Source: Gentiana macrophylla
Taxonomy: Eukaryota > Streptophyta > Magnoliopsida > Gentianales > Gentianaceae
Direction: 5' to 3'
Length of the DNA stretch: 64,000 bases
NCBI GenBank assembly: GCA_026214975.1
Contig: CM047807.1
Coordinates: forward strand, 70,039,824-70,103,823
The notes beneath the pieces were generated by a model. The model was not told the DNA's origin, searched no databases, and saw only the letters and a program-made list of their open reading frames with translations. Shown here one piece after another: positions 32,032 through 43,800 of this stretch (positions are counted from its first letter, which is position 1; each line of letters begins with the position of its first letter). The position numbers were made by a program, and so were the translations under genes.

Positions 32032-34227
32032 TGTAACGCCCCGCTCCCGGATACCGAGCCTTTATCCGGAAGAGAACGTTTGGCGCGTATAACATTAAAT
32101 AAATCCAATATTATACGCCAGCCTCTACGTCGTCGTATCATAATTAAAGCAACGGAAGCCCAAAAGGCTCGGGTAAAATCATAAATGCTACTAGAATAGA
32201 ATACAAACCGACTAGGGGTAGAAAGGAAAAGCGTACAACAACGAGATAAAGCTTACAACGTACGATGTTACAAAATAAAGATACAACCCTTGTCTTACAA
32301 ACTTGGAATAAAAGTACAACATGCTATTTAAGAATCTACAACATACTATAGTACAACCTTTAATAGAAAAGTAAAAGAAAGCAACATCATAGCACCAACG
32401 TCATCAAATCATCATCGAACTCCCCAACGACCACAAGGCTAACCTATTCATCTTCTCACCCCAAAAGCACACAAAACAACACATGCAATTGAGGTAAGTA
32501 CAAGGTACTTAGCAAGAGGAAGAAGCTAATGTATAATTAAGTCTTACCACGAAAGGTTCATTAATTATTATTTAGTTATCTTTATGAGACCGACTCAATT
32601 CTAGGGTTCACTTCATGCTCATCAACATGTCGTGACTAAACGTTTCTAACTTAACTTATCTTGGTTACATCGGCACTCAAGGGCACAACGCATGGTGCTA
32701 CCCACCATGAGGTATCGTTTGCAACCTATCAGTGGATCACACCGATAGCCACGGGTTAAGACCCGATAGTGTACACGTTCGCGAAGTCCCCTCGCCATTT
32801 AGCCGCTTATAGGCCAAAGAGAGTTATTCACTTTATCCGACCGCCCACACATCGCGATATAGCTAGGTGCCTTACCAAGAATGTTACGATGTTTATTCTT
32901 TTAACTACACACGTACGTTTATTATTAATTGTTAACTAGCACCTAAGTATTTTCAATTAATCTCCCTCACCTCTATTACTCTCTCCTAGACCGCTAGACA
33001 CGGACAAGGCCTAGCACATACACAAACATTGATGAATACTAATTCATCAAAGCACAAGCCATTCAAACCCTTCCGACGGTACCGAACTTCAACAAGAGTA
33101 CATTCGGTGCCGGAACTAAACGCATCAGAAGCTTAATCGAGGCTTGTTCATGTTTAATTAATGTTATTAAATCATGCAACAACATTTAAGACTCATACCA
33201 TAGCTTAAAACAACCTATTTATCAAAAACAGGGGTAATGTGCACATTCCGTGGGAATGTGTGCACATTGGGCAAAGTTTACATTCACCGACGGCGGTGTG
33301 TGCAAATTCCAGGAATGTGCGCACACTCGTGCTCGCACATTCAGCCTTAAAAATGTGCACACACAGCTAGTCAATGTGCGCACACTAAACGCACAAAACT
33401 CTCTAAACACGTTTTTCTTCACCCTTTTCAATTTCTAACCCAAACCAAACATGTTTAACTTCAATCCCAGCATCATAATAGCGTAAAATCTCTACTTTAA
33501 CATCACATCTCATTAAGCAAAAGCATGACCACATTTAAACATGATTTCAACATCAAAACACCACAATTTATACCCAAAACACAACCTTAACAACATAAGA
33601 TCTTAATTAAAAAATAGGAAGAGCCTCTTACCTTAAATCCAAAGCAAAAGGAAGCAAAAAGCAAGGCAAACAGTAGCAACTCTAAAACTTCCACCAAAAA
33701 CCTAGACGTTCATCAATTAATTCTAAATTAACTATGATCGTAGTTTTCTACTCAAACTAATCTACGAATTGAACAACTTAAAACGACAAGAAAGGTTCAG
33801 AAACTAAAGATTCTAAACTAGGGCTTTTCTATTACCTTTCCAAAGCTTCAACTTTCTTGTACCAAAACGATCACCTTCATCCACCGATTCCGAATCCATC
33901 CTCCGTTCTGAAAACCGTCAAGGATCGAGAAAGAAATTTGGAGAAGTCTCTTCTCCCTTTACCCTTTGCTTTCTACGTTGAAGGAAAACGTTCTAAATTA
34001 TGATTTCTGTTTTTGTAACTCCCTTTGTTAATGGGATAGTTAAATCCAAAAATAAAACCTCCCATTAACTCCTAATAACTTTATTAATCCCAAATAAAAT
34101 TCCCAACAAAATTAAATCCCTTTTATATATATATATAATACTTCAAATCTTTTAATTAAAATAAAGCAAAAATATGAATTTTTGTTAAAAGACTCTTTTG
34201 CCCTTTCTGAAAAGTCGGGATGTTACA
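32032..34227 (-). mobile_element. Solo LTR (2.2 kb), relative of the element D family
   Basis: Starts TGTAACGCCCCG and ends CGGGATGTTACA, so it has TG..CA ends and a 5-bp TTTAG duplication but no coding sequence, PBS or PPT. Its beginning matches the element D LTRs (CGGATACCGAGCCTTTATCC versus CGGACACCGAGTCCTTATCC), as do several internal phrases (GAGACCGACTCAAT, TATCTTGGTTACATCG, GTTTATAGGCC-like). Solo LTRs arise by recombination between the two LTRs of one element. Orientation is inferred from the D family. Confidence 0.88.
33226..33395. promoter_or_regulatory. GTGCGCACATT palindromic array in the solo LTR
   Basis: Repeated half-sites AATGTG and GTGCACATT / GTGCGCAC occur about eight times in 170 bp. 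The array lies about 1.2 kb from the LTR start, the same relative place as the GGTGCGCCCGCACC-type array of element D LTRs, but with a different palindrome. Confidence 0.45.
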
Positions 34228-35138
34228 TTTAGTGTTTTCTGTTCATGATACGAGTTGAAACGATTCATCCATGCTACGGCCTGACCACTGCCAACCTATA
34301 GCCCGACAAACACTTTGGGACCAGCTAAGTATTCTTTTCTCTTATTTGCACATTCATTTCACACTCACGCAAGCCTTTGAAATTGAAGCAAAAATTTTAA
34401 ACTGTTTCCATTCACTATCCTAGTGGTTTATCTTAGAGAGACTTGTGCTTAATAGTAACAGTAGCGTAACACCTAATTTCTGAACATGTACTGTGAATAT
34501 CTGAGGGTTTGAATGTGATAGGAGGGATATAATTTAAGGTTTGAATACCAAGCTAATATGAATTATATATATATGTCGGATGTAGCAGCCAATGATTTGA
34601 GTGCGGTAGTATGTTATCACGAAACGCCCTATACCACTATGAGGCTTAACACTCCCCGACTCGATGATATAGTAGTCCAGCTAGGGTGTTATCACGAAAC
34701 ATCCTATTGCTGGGAATGAGGGCATATGCTATACATGTGGAATTAAGTGAACTTTAAAGAAAAAATTAGCAAATGGCAATGTGGAAAGTTAGTAAGCATG
34801 GTTGAAAACTTAGTTATCTTCTGACTATCCCCAGTATAAACTGAATGATATGCATTAGGGATCATCCTAATAAGTACACGGGAAGACTTTGTGTGGAACG
34901 GTTACTGCCTATACTTAGGAAAGTCATTAGGATTGTTTGAAAGGATTTTTGTGCGAAAAAATAGTGGAGATTAAAAAGGCTTTTCACACACACACTAAAT
35001 CTATCTCTATGTTGGTAATAATTGCTATAGTTGTCGTATCTTTTGTTACTTGAGTCAGGAACCTATGTGGATTACATGTACAGTGAGCCGGTTTTGATTA
35101 TTTTGTTCGGGACAAACAAAAAGCTAAGTGTGGGGAGT
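34228..35138 (+). other. Element B 3' non-coding region (after the solo LTR)
   Basis: Continues the Athila 3' region interrupted at 32,031. Includes hairpins at 34,601-34,713: the second, CCAGC-TAGGGTGTT pairing with AACATCCTA-TT-GCTGG (34,677-34,713), keeps the TT bulge seen in element A hairpin 3 with a different, still complementary, outer stem. Ends in the polypurine tract AAGTGTGGGGAGT (35,126-35,138). Confidence 0.7.
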
Positions 35139-36548
35139 TGTTTAGGGTATATTTTACTATATTTTCGGGCTTAATCCCTAAACAATTTACCTTATTTTTA
35201 AGGGAAATAAATGAGAAAAGCGTGTTTTTAACCGTTGAATTCCTATAATGGTTATTGAGGGGTTATAATTTAATTATGAGGAGATATTGAGGTTTAAATG
35301 TTATTTTTTTTGTTACACATTTTATTATTATTATTATTCGATGTCTCGGTGTAACAACAATTTTGCAGAAAATTAAAAGAAATGCAGGGGGATGTTATTA
35401 ATGAAGAAGATATCGGAGCATTGAAGAGAGGATAAATCAGATCATATCGAAAAAGTGAAGTGGGGAACACGGTATACGAAGCAACAGTGTGAAAACGCGT
35501 AAATGGTAGGCTCGGTCGACCGAGCCATGCTATTCGGTCGATCGAGTGTCTTATGTCGCTCGACCAACCCCGGCTGCAAAATCGACGCGCTTTTTCTAGA
35601 TCCTTCCTTATGTCGGCGAAACTCCTATATAAGCAAAGACCTTCGAAAGCGAAAAGAAGACACGAAAAAATACAACACATCATTACACAAAGAAACGCGA
35701 TACTCCTAGCAGCAACCGCACTACAAATGCGCACCACATCACACAAAAATCTGAGTTTCTTTCTTTCAATTTTCTTTTGGAGATCGAAGATGATTGAAGG
35801 CTAAGCAATTCGCAGTAGGACAACGGGATGAAGCCATTACAACATCACCACAACCAGGAGATTTTTCAGTAAACACTATTAGTGAGTTTGGATTTATTTT
35901 TCTTTATCGAATGTTTTGAATTGTTTGAATGTATGTTTTGTTAGATTGAAAAATCGATGAAACGATTGTTGTTTTGAATTTGATGAGAATTAAATTTGCA
36001 TAGAACCCTTCATTCGATCTGCTTAATGATATTCCGAGAGATTAGTTTATTGTTAATTGGGTAGAGATTCGAAACGAACTCATGATCATGTTCTTTTATT
36101 GTTAATTTTGTTTCACTTGAGAAAGGGAACAGAAACCAAATAAATTTGATTAAAGAAATTTGATTGGATTTAAGTTAGATCTCACCAAGAAATTTGATTC
36201 ATCTCACAAACTGGTTGGGTGGTGGTTGTTTGGTAGAATCCTTGTTGCCCTACTGTCTCGTTACATTAAGAAGAAAGTCAGTAATTTTTCATAGCAATTT
36301 GGATTTTAGATTCAATAGTTTATTTAGGTTTAATTTGATCTCTTTTGTTTTATTAGTTTAATAGAAATTATTTAGGACCATAAAAATTGTAGGAACTTTA
36401 TTATTTATCGTGACAATTCACCGGTACGTTAACTGTATTTTTGTTTCCGACATCATTCGATTCCTTGGACGACCCGGTAAGACCCACTACAACGTGCCTT
36501 GCACTTGGGGTGTTCCGGTAAAATAATAAATCTAAAACTTACCGAACA
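35139..36548 (+). repeat. Element B 3' LTR
   Basis: A complete 1,410-bp LTR from TGTTTAGGG to TTACCGAACA. Palindromic array at 35,509-35,575, TATATAAG at 35,626-35,633. The CAAGA duplication follows at 36,549-36,553. Its last 100 bp resemble the LTR-A end (GACGACCCGGTAA, CTTGCACTTGGGGTGTTCCG). Confidence 0.92.
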
Positions 36549-36735
36549 CAAGACAACGCCATTGTGGTGACGTTTGCGTAACGTCACTTACTCCGACGTT
36601 GTTATACATTTGGAACGTTAGTATGGCTGACGTAAAAATTTGCTCCGACGTTGTTTACACATTTGTAACGTCGACCTTTCCGGCGTTTATGCTTACATAA
36701 AACGTCTCTGTTGCCGACGTTTCTAGTATCAGAAA
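36549..36735. repeat. CACTA-like subterminal repeats, right part
   Basis: Contains TAACGTCAC, CCGACGTTGTT (several times), CATTTGTAACGTCG and GCCGACGTTTCTAGTATC. Continuous with 9,970-10,095 once element B is removed. The end GACGTTTCTAGTATC is loosely similar to a CACTA terminus (TTTCTTGTAGTG), so the transposon edge may lie at about 36,730; this is weak. Confidence 0.4.
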
Positions 36736-37090
36736 TGGGATGCTAAAAAATGCCGGGAAAGCGCGGGAAAACCCCTCTCTTTCATCGGAAAATGCATAAA
36801 AACATGATTTTTCTCCACAAATCTTGTTTTTACATGTTTTTAATGTTGTAATAGGGTAACCCATTGACCTATTTCAAGTTTTGAAATAAAAATCAAGATT
36901 TGTTTTTATGAAGCTTTTGATGTGATGAAGAAGATGATGGTGTATAAAATAGATGTATTTTGAGATGATGAAGGAGATGAAGATGTGTAGAAAAATATGA
37001 ATGGTGTGTTGAAAAAGATGAAGAAAATGGTTTGTGAATTGTTTCGGATAAACCGTATTCGTGACCACCCTACCAAGTATCTATGTTCAA
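36736..37090. other. AT-rich spacer
   Basis: No gene. A distant inverted pair ACAAATCTTG (36,817-36,826) and CAAGATTTGT (36,894-36,903), and GATGAAG-rich sequence at 36,920-37,025. Confidence 0.4.
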
Positions 37091-37249
37091 GGGGAAATAC
37101 TTGTGCGGAGAGTGTATTTTGAGGTGTACTGACGGGTGAAACGACTAGAATCACATAGTATAAATATAGAATAAAACTGTGTGGTTCATATTACTCTATA
37201 CGGTGTCTCCACACGTGTGCAGAGTGGAGACACCACACAAGTATTTCCC
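37091..37249. mobile_element. MITE-like element with terminal inverted repeats
   Basis: Left end GGGAAATACTTGTGCGG (37,092) and right end CCACACAAGTATTTCCC (37,233-37,249) are inverted repeats with one mismatch over 17 bp. Inside the right end is a perfect 11-bp hairpin, GGTGTCTCCAC (37,202-37,212) and GTGGAGACACC (37,224-37,234). No coding capacity. I could not find a convincing target duplication, so the superfamily is undetermined. Confidence 0.65.
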
Positions 37250-37646
37250 ATCTGCAGGCGCGTTTCAAGTTTCATTTTCATTTTTTCTAACATAAACTAG
37301 CAAAAAGGATGTGTATAATTTTTAAGGAGATTTTTACATGGTGTATCGGTATGTGGTGACGTGATGGCAGGGGTGATCTAAACATGGCTGGCCCACCAAT
37401 TAGACAGGCCTGACGAACGTCGGAGGCCCACGCCAGAGCCGACCCCCAAGTACGTGTTTAGTTTAAAAAAACAAAGGAGATATGCTCATAAGGACAAATA
37501 TAATTTGAACATTCATTAAGGACAAATATAATTACCTAAGTCAATAAGGACAAATATTAAACTGAATGAACAATATCACCCTTCACATATAAAACCTGAA
37601 AAGACCCCTTCCCAAATAGGTTTCTCTAGACACGTCGATCCACCCC
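37250..37646. other. Spacer left of the element D array
   Basis: No gene. Contains three AGGACAAATAT phrases (about 37,491-37,556). Confidence 0.4.
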
Positions 37647-37651
37647 AACAT

Positions 37652-39135
37652 TGTAACGCCTCGTTCCCGGACACCGAGTCCTTATCCGGAAAAGGAACGT
37701 TCGGCATGTATAAAATAAAATAAATTTCACTTTATACGTAAGCCTCTACTACGGAGTATCAAATTAAAGCAAACGGAAGCAAAAGACTCGGGTAACTTTT
37801 TTTTTCAAATAACCAAGAATAGAAACTCGACATCAAAAGATAGAAATGTAACATTATTACATTGGAAAGAAACCAACGAAAACCAAAGATACGAATACTC
37901 CAAAACTAAGAAGTAAATACAAAGTTTCCAACAATAATCCAAGTCTAAAGTATAAATAAAATATAAATAATCAAGGTCTTCATCTCCGGCATCCTCAAAC
38001 GTCATCATCAAAGTCCTCCTCGAACTCTGGTGTTCCTGTTTATCTTCTCTCCCCCATACACATAAATAAACATGCATTTGAGGTAAGTACAATGTACATA
38101 GTAAGAAGTAGAAGCTACCATTCAATTAAGGCTGTTTAACCAGTTTTATCGTAAGGATTATCTTTTTGAGACCGACTCAATCTAAGGTTCATTCCATGTC
38201 CATCAACACGTCATGACTATACGTTTCTAGCTTAGCTTATCTTGGTTACATCGTTACTCAAGGGCACTATGCATGATGAAAATTCCACCACGAGATGTAC
38301 TTGCCAACTACGGTGAATAGCACCGATAGTCCCGGGATCTCTCCGGTATGCGTATAAGTTCGGCGAATTTCCTCCACTACCATTCAGCCGTTTATAGGCC
38401 AGCAGCGTTGTTCGCTTTTATTGAACGGACATCGCCGATATGAATCAGTGCCTAACCGAGAATAAGTGACGTTTCATCTTTTACTACACTTATGTAATTA
38501 TTATTGTGAATTAACTAGCCACCTAAGTGTTTTCAAAGTAAAACTCACCTTAACAACTCTACTCACTCACTTAGACAGTTAGACATCACGTCCTAACAAA
38601 TACACACACATTGATGAACTCTAGTTCATCAAAGCACAAGCCCTTTCATGCATTTTCGACGGTCCCGAACTTCTACTCCTTTTAAGAGTACGTTTGGTGC
38701 CGGAACCAAATGCATCAGAACTCAATCGGGGCTTGTTTGTGTTTAATTAAGGTTGTTAGATCAAAGGATTAACATTTAAAACCACTTTTTGCCTCTAAAC
38801 AGGGTCCATTGGGCCCGCACTGAGCCTCTGTACGGAAAACTCGAAAACTGCTCGTCAGTGCGCCAACACTGGGTCTGGTGCTCCCACACCAACTCTCTGA
38901 ATGTGAATTTTGGTTTTTGGACCTCTAGTGCGTCCGGATTGGGCCTGGTACGCCCGCACCAAGCACGGACACTCCCCAAAAACTTAGTTTTTGAACCCTA
39001 ATCGATCCCTAATCGCTCCCAACTCATTCAACATCAATATTCTCAGAAAAAAATAGCAGAAAAACTTTTCTTTTACAGGACCACAACATCCTATGATTTC
39101 TAACCAACTTTTAGCATGAATTCTAGCATCCAAAC
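37652..39135 (-). repeat. Element D LTR-a, outer part
   Basis: Starts TGTAACGCCTCGTTCCCGG; collinear with LTR-b and LTR-c, interrupted by element E and continued at 48,114-48,778. Contains the GGTGCGCCCGCACC-type array at about 38,805-38,985. Confidence 0.9.
39131..39135. repeat. Target-site duplication of element E, left (CAAAC)
   Basis: CAAAC recurs at 48,109-48,113. LTR-b (55,136-55,140) and LTR-c (62,335-62,339) carry the single, empty site. Confidence 0.95.
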
Positions 39136-40845
39136 TGTTAGGTGTAGTGCCCGAAAGACAATTTGTGTAATTGTTTTTTATATTGGATGACAGAATTTAT
39201 CTCACCTTAGTTACTTGCTTTGTGCTTGTAAAGTAATACACTGCTGCAAACCCAAAGTATATCTGTATGTAACCACTTAACTCAGTGTACGGATTACACG
39301 TGAGGATTGAGTTAGTGGAGATATGCTTAAACTGTTCGTCCGTGGTAAACTTAATCAGAGTTTAGGGTCTCTTGATTAAAACACCAATAATGCGCCTAGA
39401 ACACCTTAGGGTGTGATAGTCTTATCCGGACTGTCGGTAGAGGATACCTACGTGGGGCATTTATATATGATGGCATTCATATAGGACTGGACCGATTTAA
39501 TCTGAATTTCTCGATATAATTCCGTAATCGAGGAATCTTATTAAATCATTAGATGATCATATATGGATCAACCTTAATCCTGAGGTGATCACAGGGTGTT
39601 GTTTGTCTCGGGGTAGTGTTTGATGTGTTAGTTACGGTTCACTTAGATATGTGTTCCAAGCCACTTCTCATTGGCACTATCTCCTGATGAGTGAGTAGTT
39701 CTGATTTTCACAGACATGGAATCCATTCCTTCCTGTGGGAAGTAGAGAGACAGTCCCCTTATTTGTTAGCCCTAAGAAAGTGATCGATCCCGGGAGTTTC
39801 GCATTTGACTAATTAGCTACTAGTCAGATATGCATACTATTGATCATCAGGGGGTTAATGGTAAATAATGATAAGATATTCTGAGTCGGGTTCACGGAGA
39901 CTTCCAACTCAGAATGGACAGTCTATGGAGGGTTAATCCGTATGTAGTCATTATATCAATGGACTCTTATTCACTCTATGGGTTAAGTATAAGTATACAT
40001 CAATAATCAGAAGAGTTCAGTTTTGGGTTTATGGTGGCGTAATCCCAGAATTAATAATTAATGTACTTATTCTGTTCGATTAATAATTAATTATTGGAGC
40101 TACTGGTTATAGGTCCATGGTCCCCGATGTGGCTTCCACGTAATTGGACTAATAATCTTGTTATTTGGGCCTCAAATGATAATTAATTAGTCAGGCTAAT
40201 TAATTGATATGCATGGATATTATTTAGTTGGGCTAAATAATATAATACACATAAAAGACATTAACCCTAATGTGTGGCGCCAATAAGTGTTATTTAATTA
40301 GAGAGAAATTAGTTTTCTTGGATAATTATTTAACATGTGATTTATCTTTTATTAGTTAAATGATAATTCATGGAATATTAGATAATAATATGGTTTATCC
40401 TAATTTGTTTGGGATAATCATTTTATTTATCTTTTATTTGGAATAAAGGATTTATGTAATAATTATCTCTTAATTATTAAATCCTTGGAGGACAATGATT
40501 ACTCTCCTATATAAAGAGAGTTCTCCCAAGCCTTAATGATTGGCATAATTCGACCACCACACTTGTAAAAGAGAGAAAAAATTGTTTTTCTTGTCTAGGG
40601 TTTTAGAGGAAGAAAAACTTAGGTGATGCATATCAAGGCGGTTCGTTTATCAAGAAGGGTGTCCACCAACCGCCGTTTGGAGAACACATCGGAAGATCAA
40701 GGCTTCTCTTCCCGATATTGGTAACATAAACTTAACCCCCTTGTAGTAGTTTAAATCCTTTAATTATGTGTTGTGATGTATAAGTCGTGATCCGTCCGCT
40801 GCACGTAGATCTAACTCGTTCAGATCTAAGATCCTACATCCTTCA
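39136..40845 (+). repeat. Element E 5' LTR
   Basis: Starts TGTTAGGTGTAGTGCCCG, ends CCTACATCCTTCA. A CTATATAAAG-like promoter (CCTATATAAAGAGAG, about 40,507-40,521) fits a TATA box. Differs from the 3' LTR by scattered substitutions and short indels, including about 14 nt missing near 40,262 and a short deletion near 40,621. Confidence 0.92.
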
Positions 40846-40847
40846 TG

Positions 40848-40865
40848 TGGTATCGGAGCCAGGTT
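40848..40865 (+). promoter_or_regulatory. Element E primer-binding site (initiator tRNA-Met type)
   Basis: TGGTATCGGAGCCAGGTT matches the complement of the plant initiator tRNA-Met 3' end at 17 of 18 positions (G where A is expected). This primer is usual for copia elements and many gypsy elements. Confidence 0.85.
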
Positions 40866-43800
40866 CCACGATTTATATAGACATAATCGTAATTAAACGA
40901 TTTAAAGGAGTTGAATTGCATGTAGGTAAATTTTATTTATTGTTTTATGCATTGATAATGATTAATTGCTATGGTTGAAGAGATGGATTGGGGGTTGGCA
41001 CTGTTTACCCGTTAGATCTATTGTAAACTCATATAAATGATGAAAATTCGTTCATATGAGTATAGGAAATTATGTAATTTATTTTTATTGCAATTATAAT
41101 TTCAAGAAAATAGATCTGTTTAGTAGCTGTTTAGTCATTTTGTTTTTCCCGTTGATCGAGCCGTTGAAACGACGATCCCTCCGGTCAGATCAATATTGGA
41201 AGATTATGAACAATTGCACAAAATTTGGTGTCGATCGGAGTAGCTTTTGATATCCGTTCATTGCTGCAAAGAAGCTTCTGTAACAGAAAAACGCAGGATT
41301 CACAGAAACCCTACCTGTGACTTCCTCGAATTTCTGGGAGAGTTTCGACCGTTGAAACGCAAATCCAACCGGTCGAATTGATAAATACGGAGTTTGTGAC
41401 GTGGTATAAAAATTTCAGATCGATCGGAATTCATCTCAATTCCCGATCGGCCTCGGGAAGTCTTTGAGGCGCTGCTGTAAAAGTCAGATCCAGCAGCACG
41501 TTGGGCGGCTCACTGGAGAAAATTGACATGTCAAAACTCTGATCCAACCGTCCATATTGAAGCCCAAGGAGTGAGGAACAGATCTGGAAAGTTTCGTCGC
41601 GATCCAAGTTCGTTTGGTTTGCCGATTGTCGAAGATTTTGAACAGCTACAGATTATGCTAGAAAGAAGTAAACGCTAGTTAGGGTTTTGGTTATTTATTT
41701 TCTAATAGATTAGATACGGGGGTGCCAACGGTCTATCTCGGTGTTTATTTTCCGCACTAGTATACATGTTTAGATTGTATGTGTAGAACCGGAAAATTCC
41801 CCTGACATTCATCATATCATGAATTCCACTCCATATGCATACATGTAGAAATTAATTCGAGGAATTAGCTAGGCATGTATAAAACACGCAATTAGTTTTA
41901 ATTAATTGTTTGATATTAATTAGAAACTAATTAGGGTAAAAACCGAGGAACACGGGTTTTTTCAATCGTCAAGGTTGGGTGATGGATTCTCGGTGAATCC
42001 CACTCTACGAAAGCATAAGGAGTAAAATCCCGAAACCTCGTGGTTAAGGTGTTGGATTCTCGGTGAATTCCACCTTACCTAGACGAGATTACGTTTTTGT
42101 TCGATGAGTGTCTACGTGAAAGTTTGATGTTTAAGGATTGGATAATCACGGGCAAACATGGTTCGAAAGTGGTTTAACCACGGTTGGGTGGTCAACGAGA
42201 GCTACGGCTCGATCGACTTCACCTCCACGTGTGGCGTTTGCACGGGTCCGCAAGGTCGAGCCATCCGAAGAGCCACTACGGCTCAACGGAGCTCCACAGG
42301 CTTGACCCGTCCGGCGGTCACATATGTTCCAACGAATAGGTCGGGTGGGCTAGCCCACATAACCGACAACATTTGGGCCTATGATTTATTGTTCCTAAAT
42401 GTAACATCAAGTCCAAAACGTGATCAGTAAACCCACCACTTTTTCAAAATATTGAGTGGGAGCGGGAGAGGCGATAGCCGACCCCACGGCCTCTATTGTT
42501 GACACAAGCAACGTGAGAGAATGGTGACGCCTCGTGCCGGCCTGGGACCGGCCACCCTAAGGAAGGCCTTCACCGCTATCAAAATTCAAGGCTTGGTCTC
42601 CGAAAGGATAGGATTTTGGGTACTCTTCGTGTCACTGATCGACCCCAAGGCGGCACACTCGGGGTCTACCTAAAAATCTGAGACAGTAGGTCACACTCAT
42701 AAAGGGTATTTTTGGTGATACCTTGGCTGAAAAAGGAAAGGTGATTGACTATCACAAATGAGATGTTTGATTCTCAATTTGATCTTCAATATTAATCGAA
42801 ACCTCTTTGACCTACCCTAAGGCGGCACTGAGGCATTAGATTAAATACTTGGAACGGCAGGATAGACTATAAGTACTTAGTTTATAGTTATTGAAAATTA
42901 GTAGTGTATGATTTGGATTTATTTTCTGTCAATTTTATTTACAACTATTTATATATCTCTCTAGGGTGCTAGACTGCTAGTGTAAAATTGACTAGTAATG
43001 ACTTCGTTGAAAAGTGGTAAGTAACTAGAACATTGTACTTATTGATCTTACATGCGATTAATTTTTCGGAAGAGATATTTCTCTTGAGCCTTCAAGACTT
43101 AAGTGACGTAAATAAGTATGTCACTGCTGTCACTCGTGTTGAACGAGAGACAACCATAGTTAGTTTGAAAGATGATTGGGACGATAAAATTCTTCTAGTG
43201 AATTTTAATTGTGTAGTGTCTACACGAGAAATTTTCTAATAGAAAAATTGGAGAATCATTAATTAAAGTATCGCTAGTTAGACGGTATTTGGAACCGATA
43301 AACTAGTGGGAGCTTTTATCTTATGTTTTTCTAATTTATTAGAAAATTAGTCCCACTGGGTAACGCTTTCATTAGACATCCCACAGTTCACGAGTAGTGT
43401 CTACTCAAACGAACTGCTAGTTCAAGACTATTTCCTTTTAAGGAAAGTTAAGAATGGGAAAGAAAGTCTATAAGTGTTAATCATCTTAACTGAAGTTTTG
43501 AGGCTAAACCGAAACATTAAGTAAAGAAAGTATAGGATAAGGAAAGTGATTTCGGATCACTAACCAATGAATCCTTAGCGACTTTCTTAACCGAGTAACT
43601 TGACTCGGTAGCTTACTTCTTTGGAAGAACAAGGAAGCTGTGCATTAACGATTAATAGAGTAACAACGGGCAGTAATTTCAGCTACAATAGTGGGAGTGA
43701 TATAAGGAAATGAATTTGGATTCTATCCTTGAATATCACGAAAAATTTATTTTTCTCATTTCTTCGTTGAAACAAATGGATTCACTTTCAACTCGATATA

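Larger units (their letters stand above)
10101..36548 (+). mobile_element. Element B: Athila-lineage Ty3/gypsy retrotransposon with nested insertions
   Basis: Bounded by LTRs that start TGTTTAGGG and by the CAAGA duplication. Its own coding region (25,999-31,715) encodes Athila-type gag, protease, reverse transcriptase (FMDDF motif), RNase H and integrase, in that order. It has been expanded to 26.4 kb by element A, a solo LTR and the Tekay-like fragment F. F also replaces the last 32 nt of the 5' LTR, the PBS, the leader and the gag start. Without a PBS and with multiple frameshifts it cannot be autonomous. Confidence 0.9.

Noticed and set aside
33222..33438. Cys/His-rich short frames in the solo LTR as a zinc-finger peptide
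   Set aside because: They are translations of the GTGCGCACATT repeats on both strands.
32032..34227. DNA transposon with TGTAAC terminal inverted repeats
   Set aside because: The inverted similarity at the ends is short; TG..CA ends, a 5-bp duplication and sequence match to element D LTRs make a solo LTR the better reading.
42158..42430. 90-codon frame in element E as a gene
   Set aside because: No recognised domain, no conserved neighbours, and a length expected by chance in 5.5 kb of sequence.
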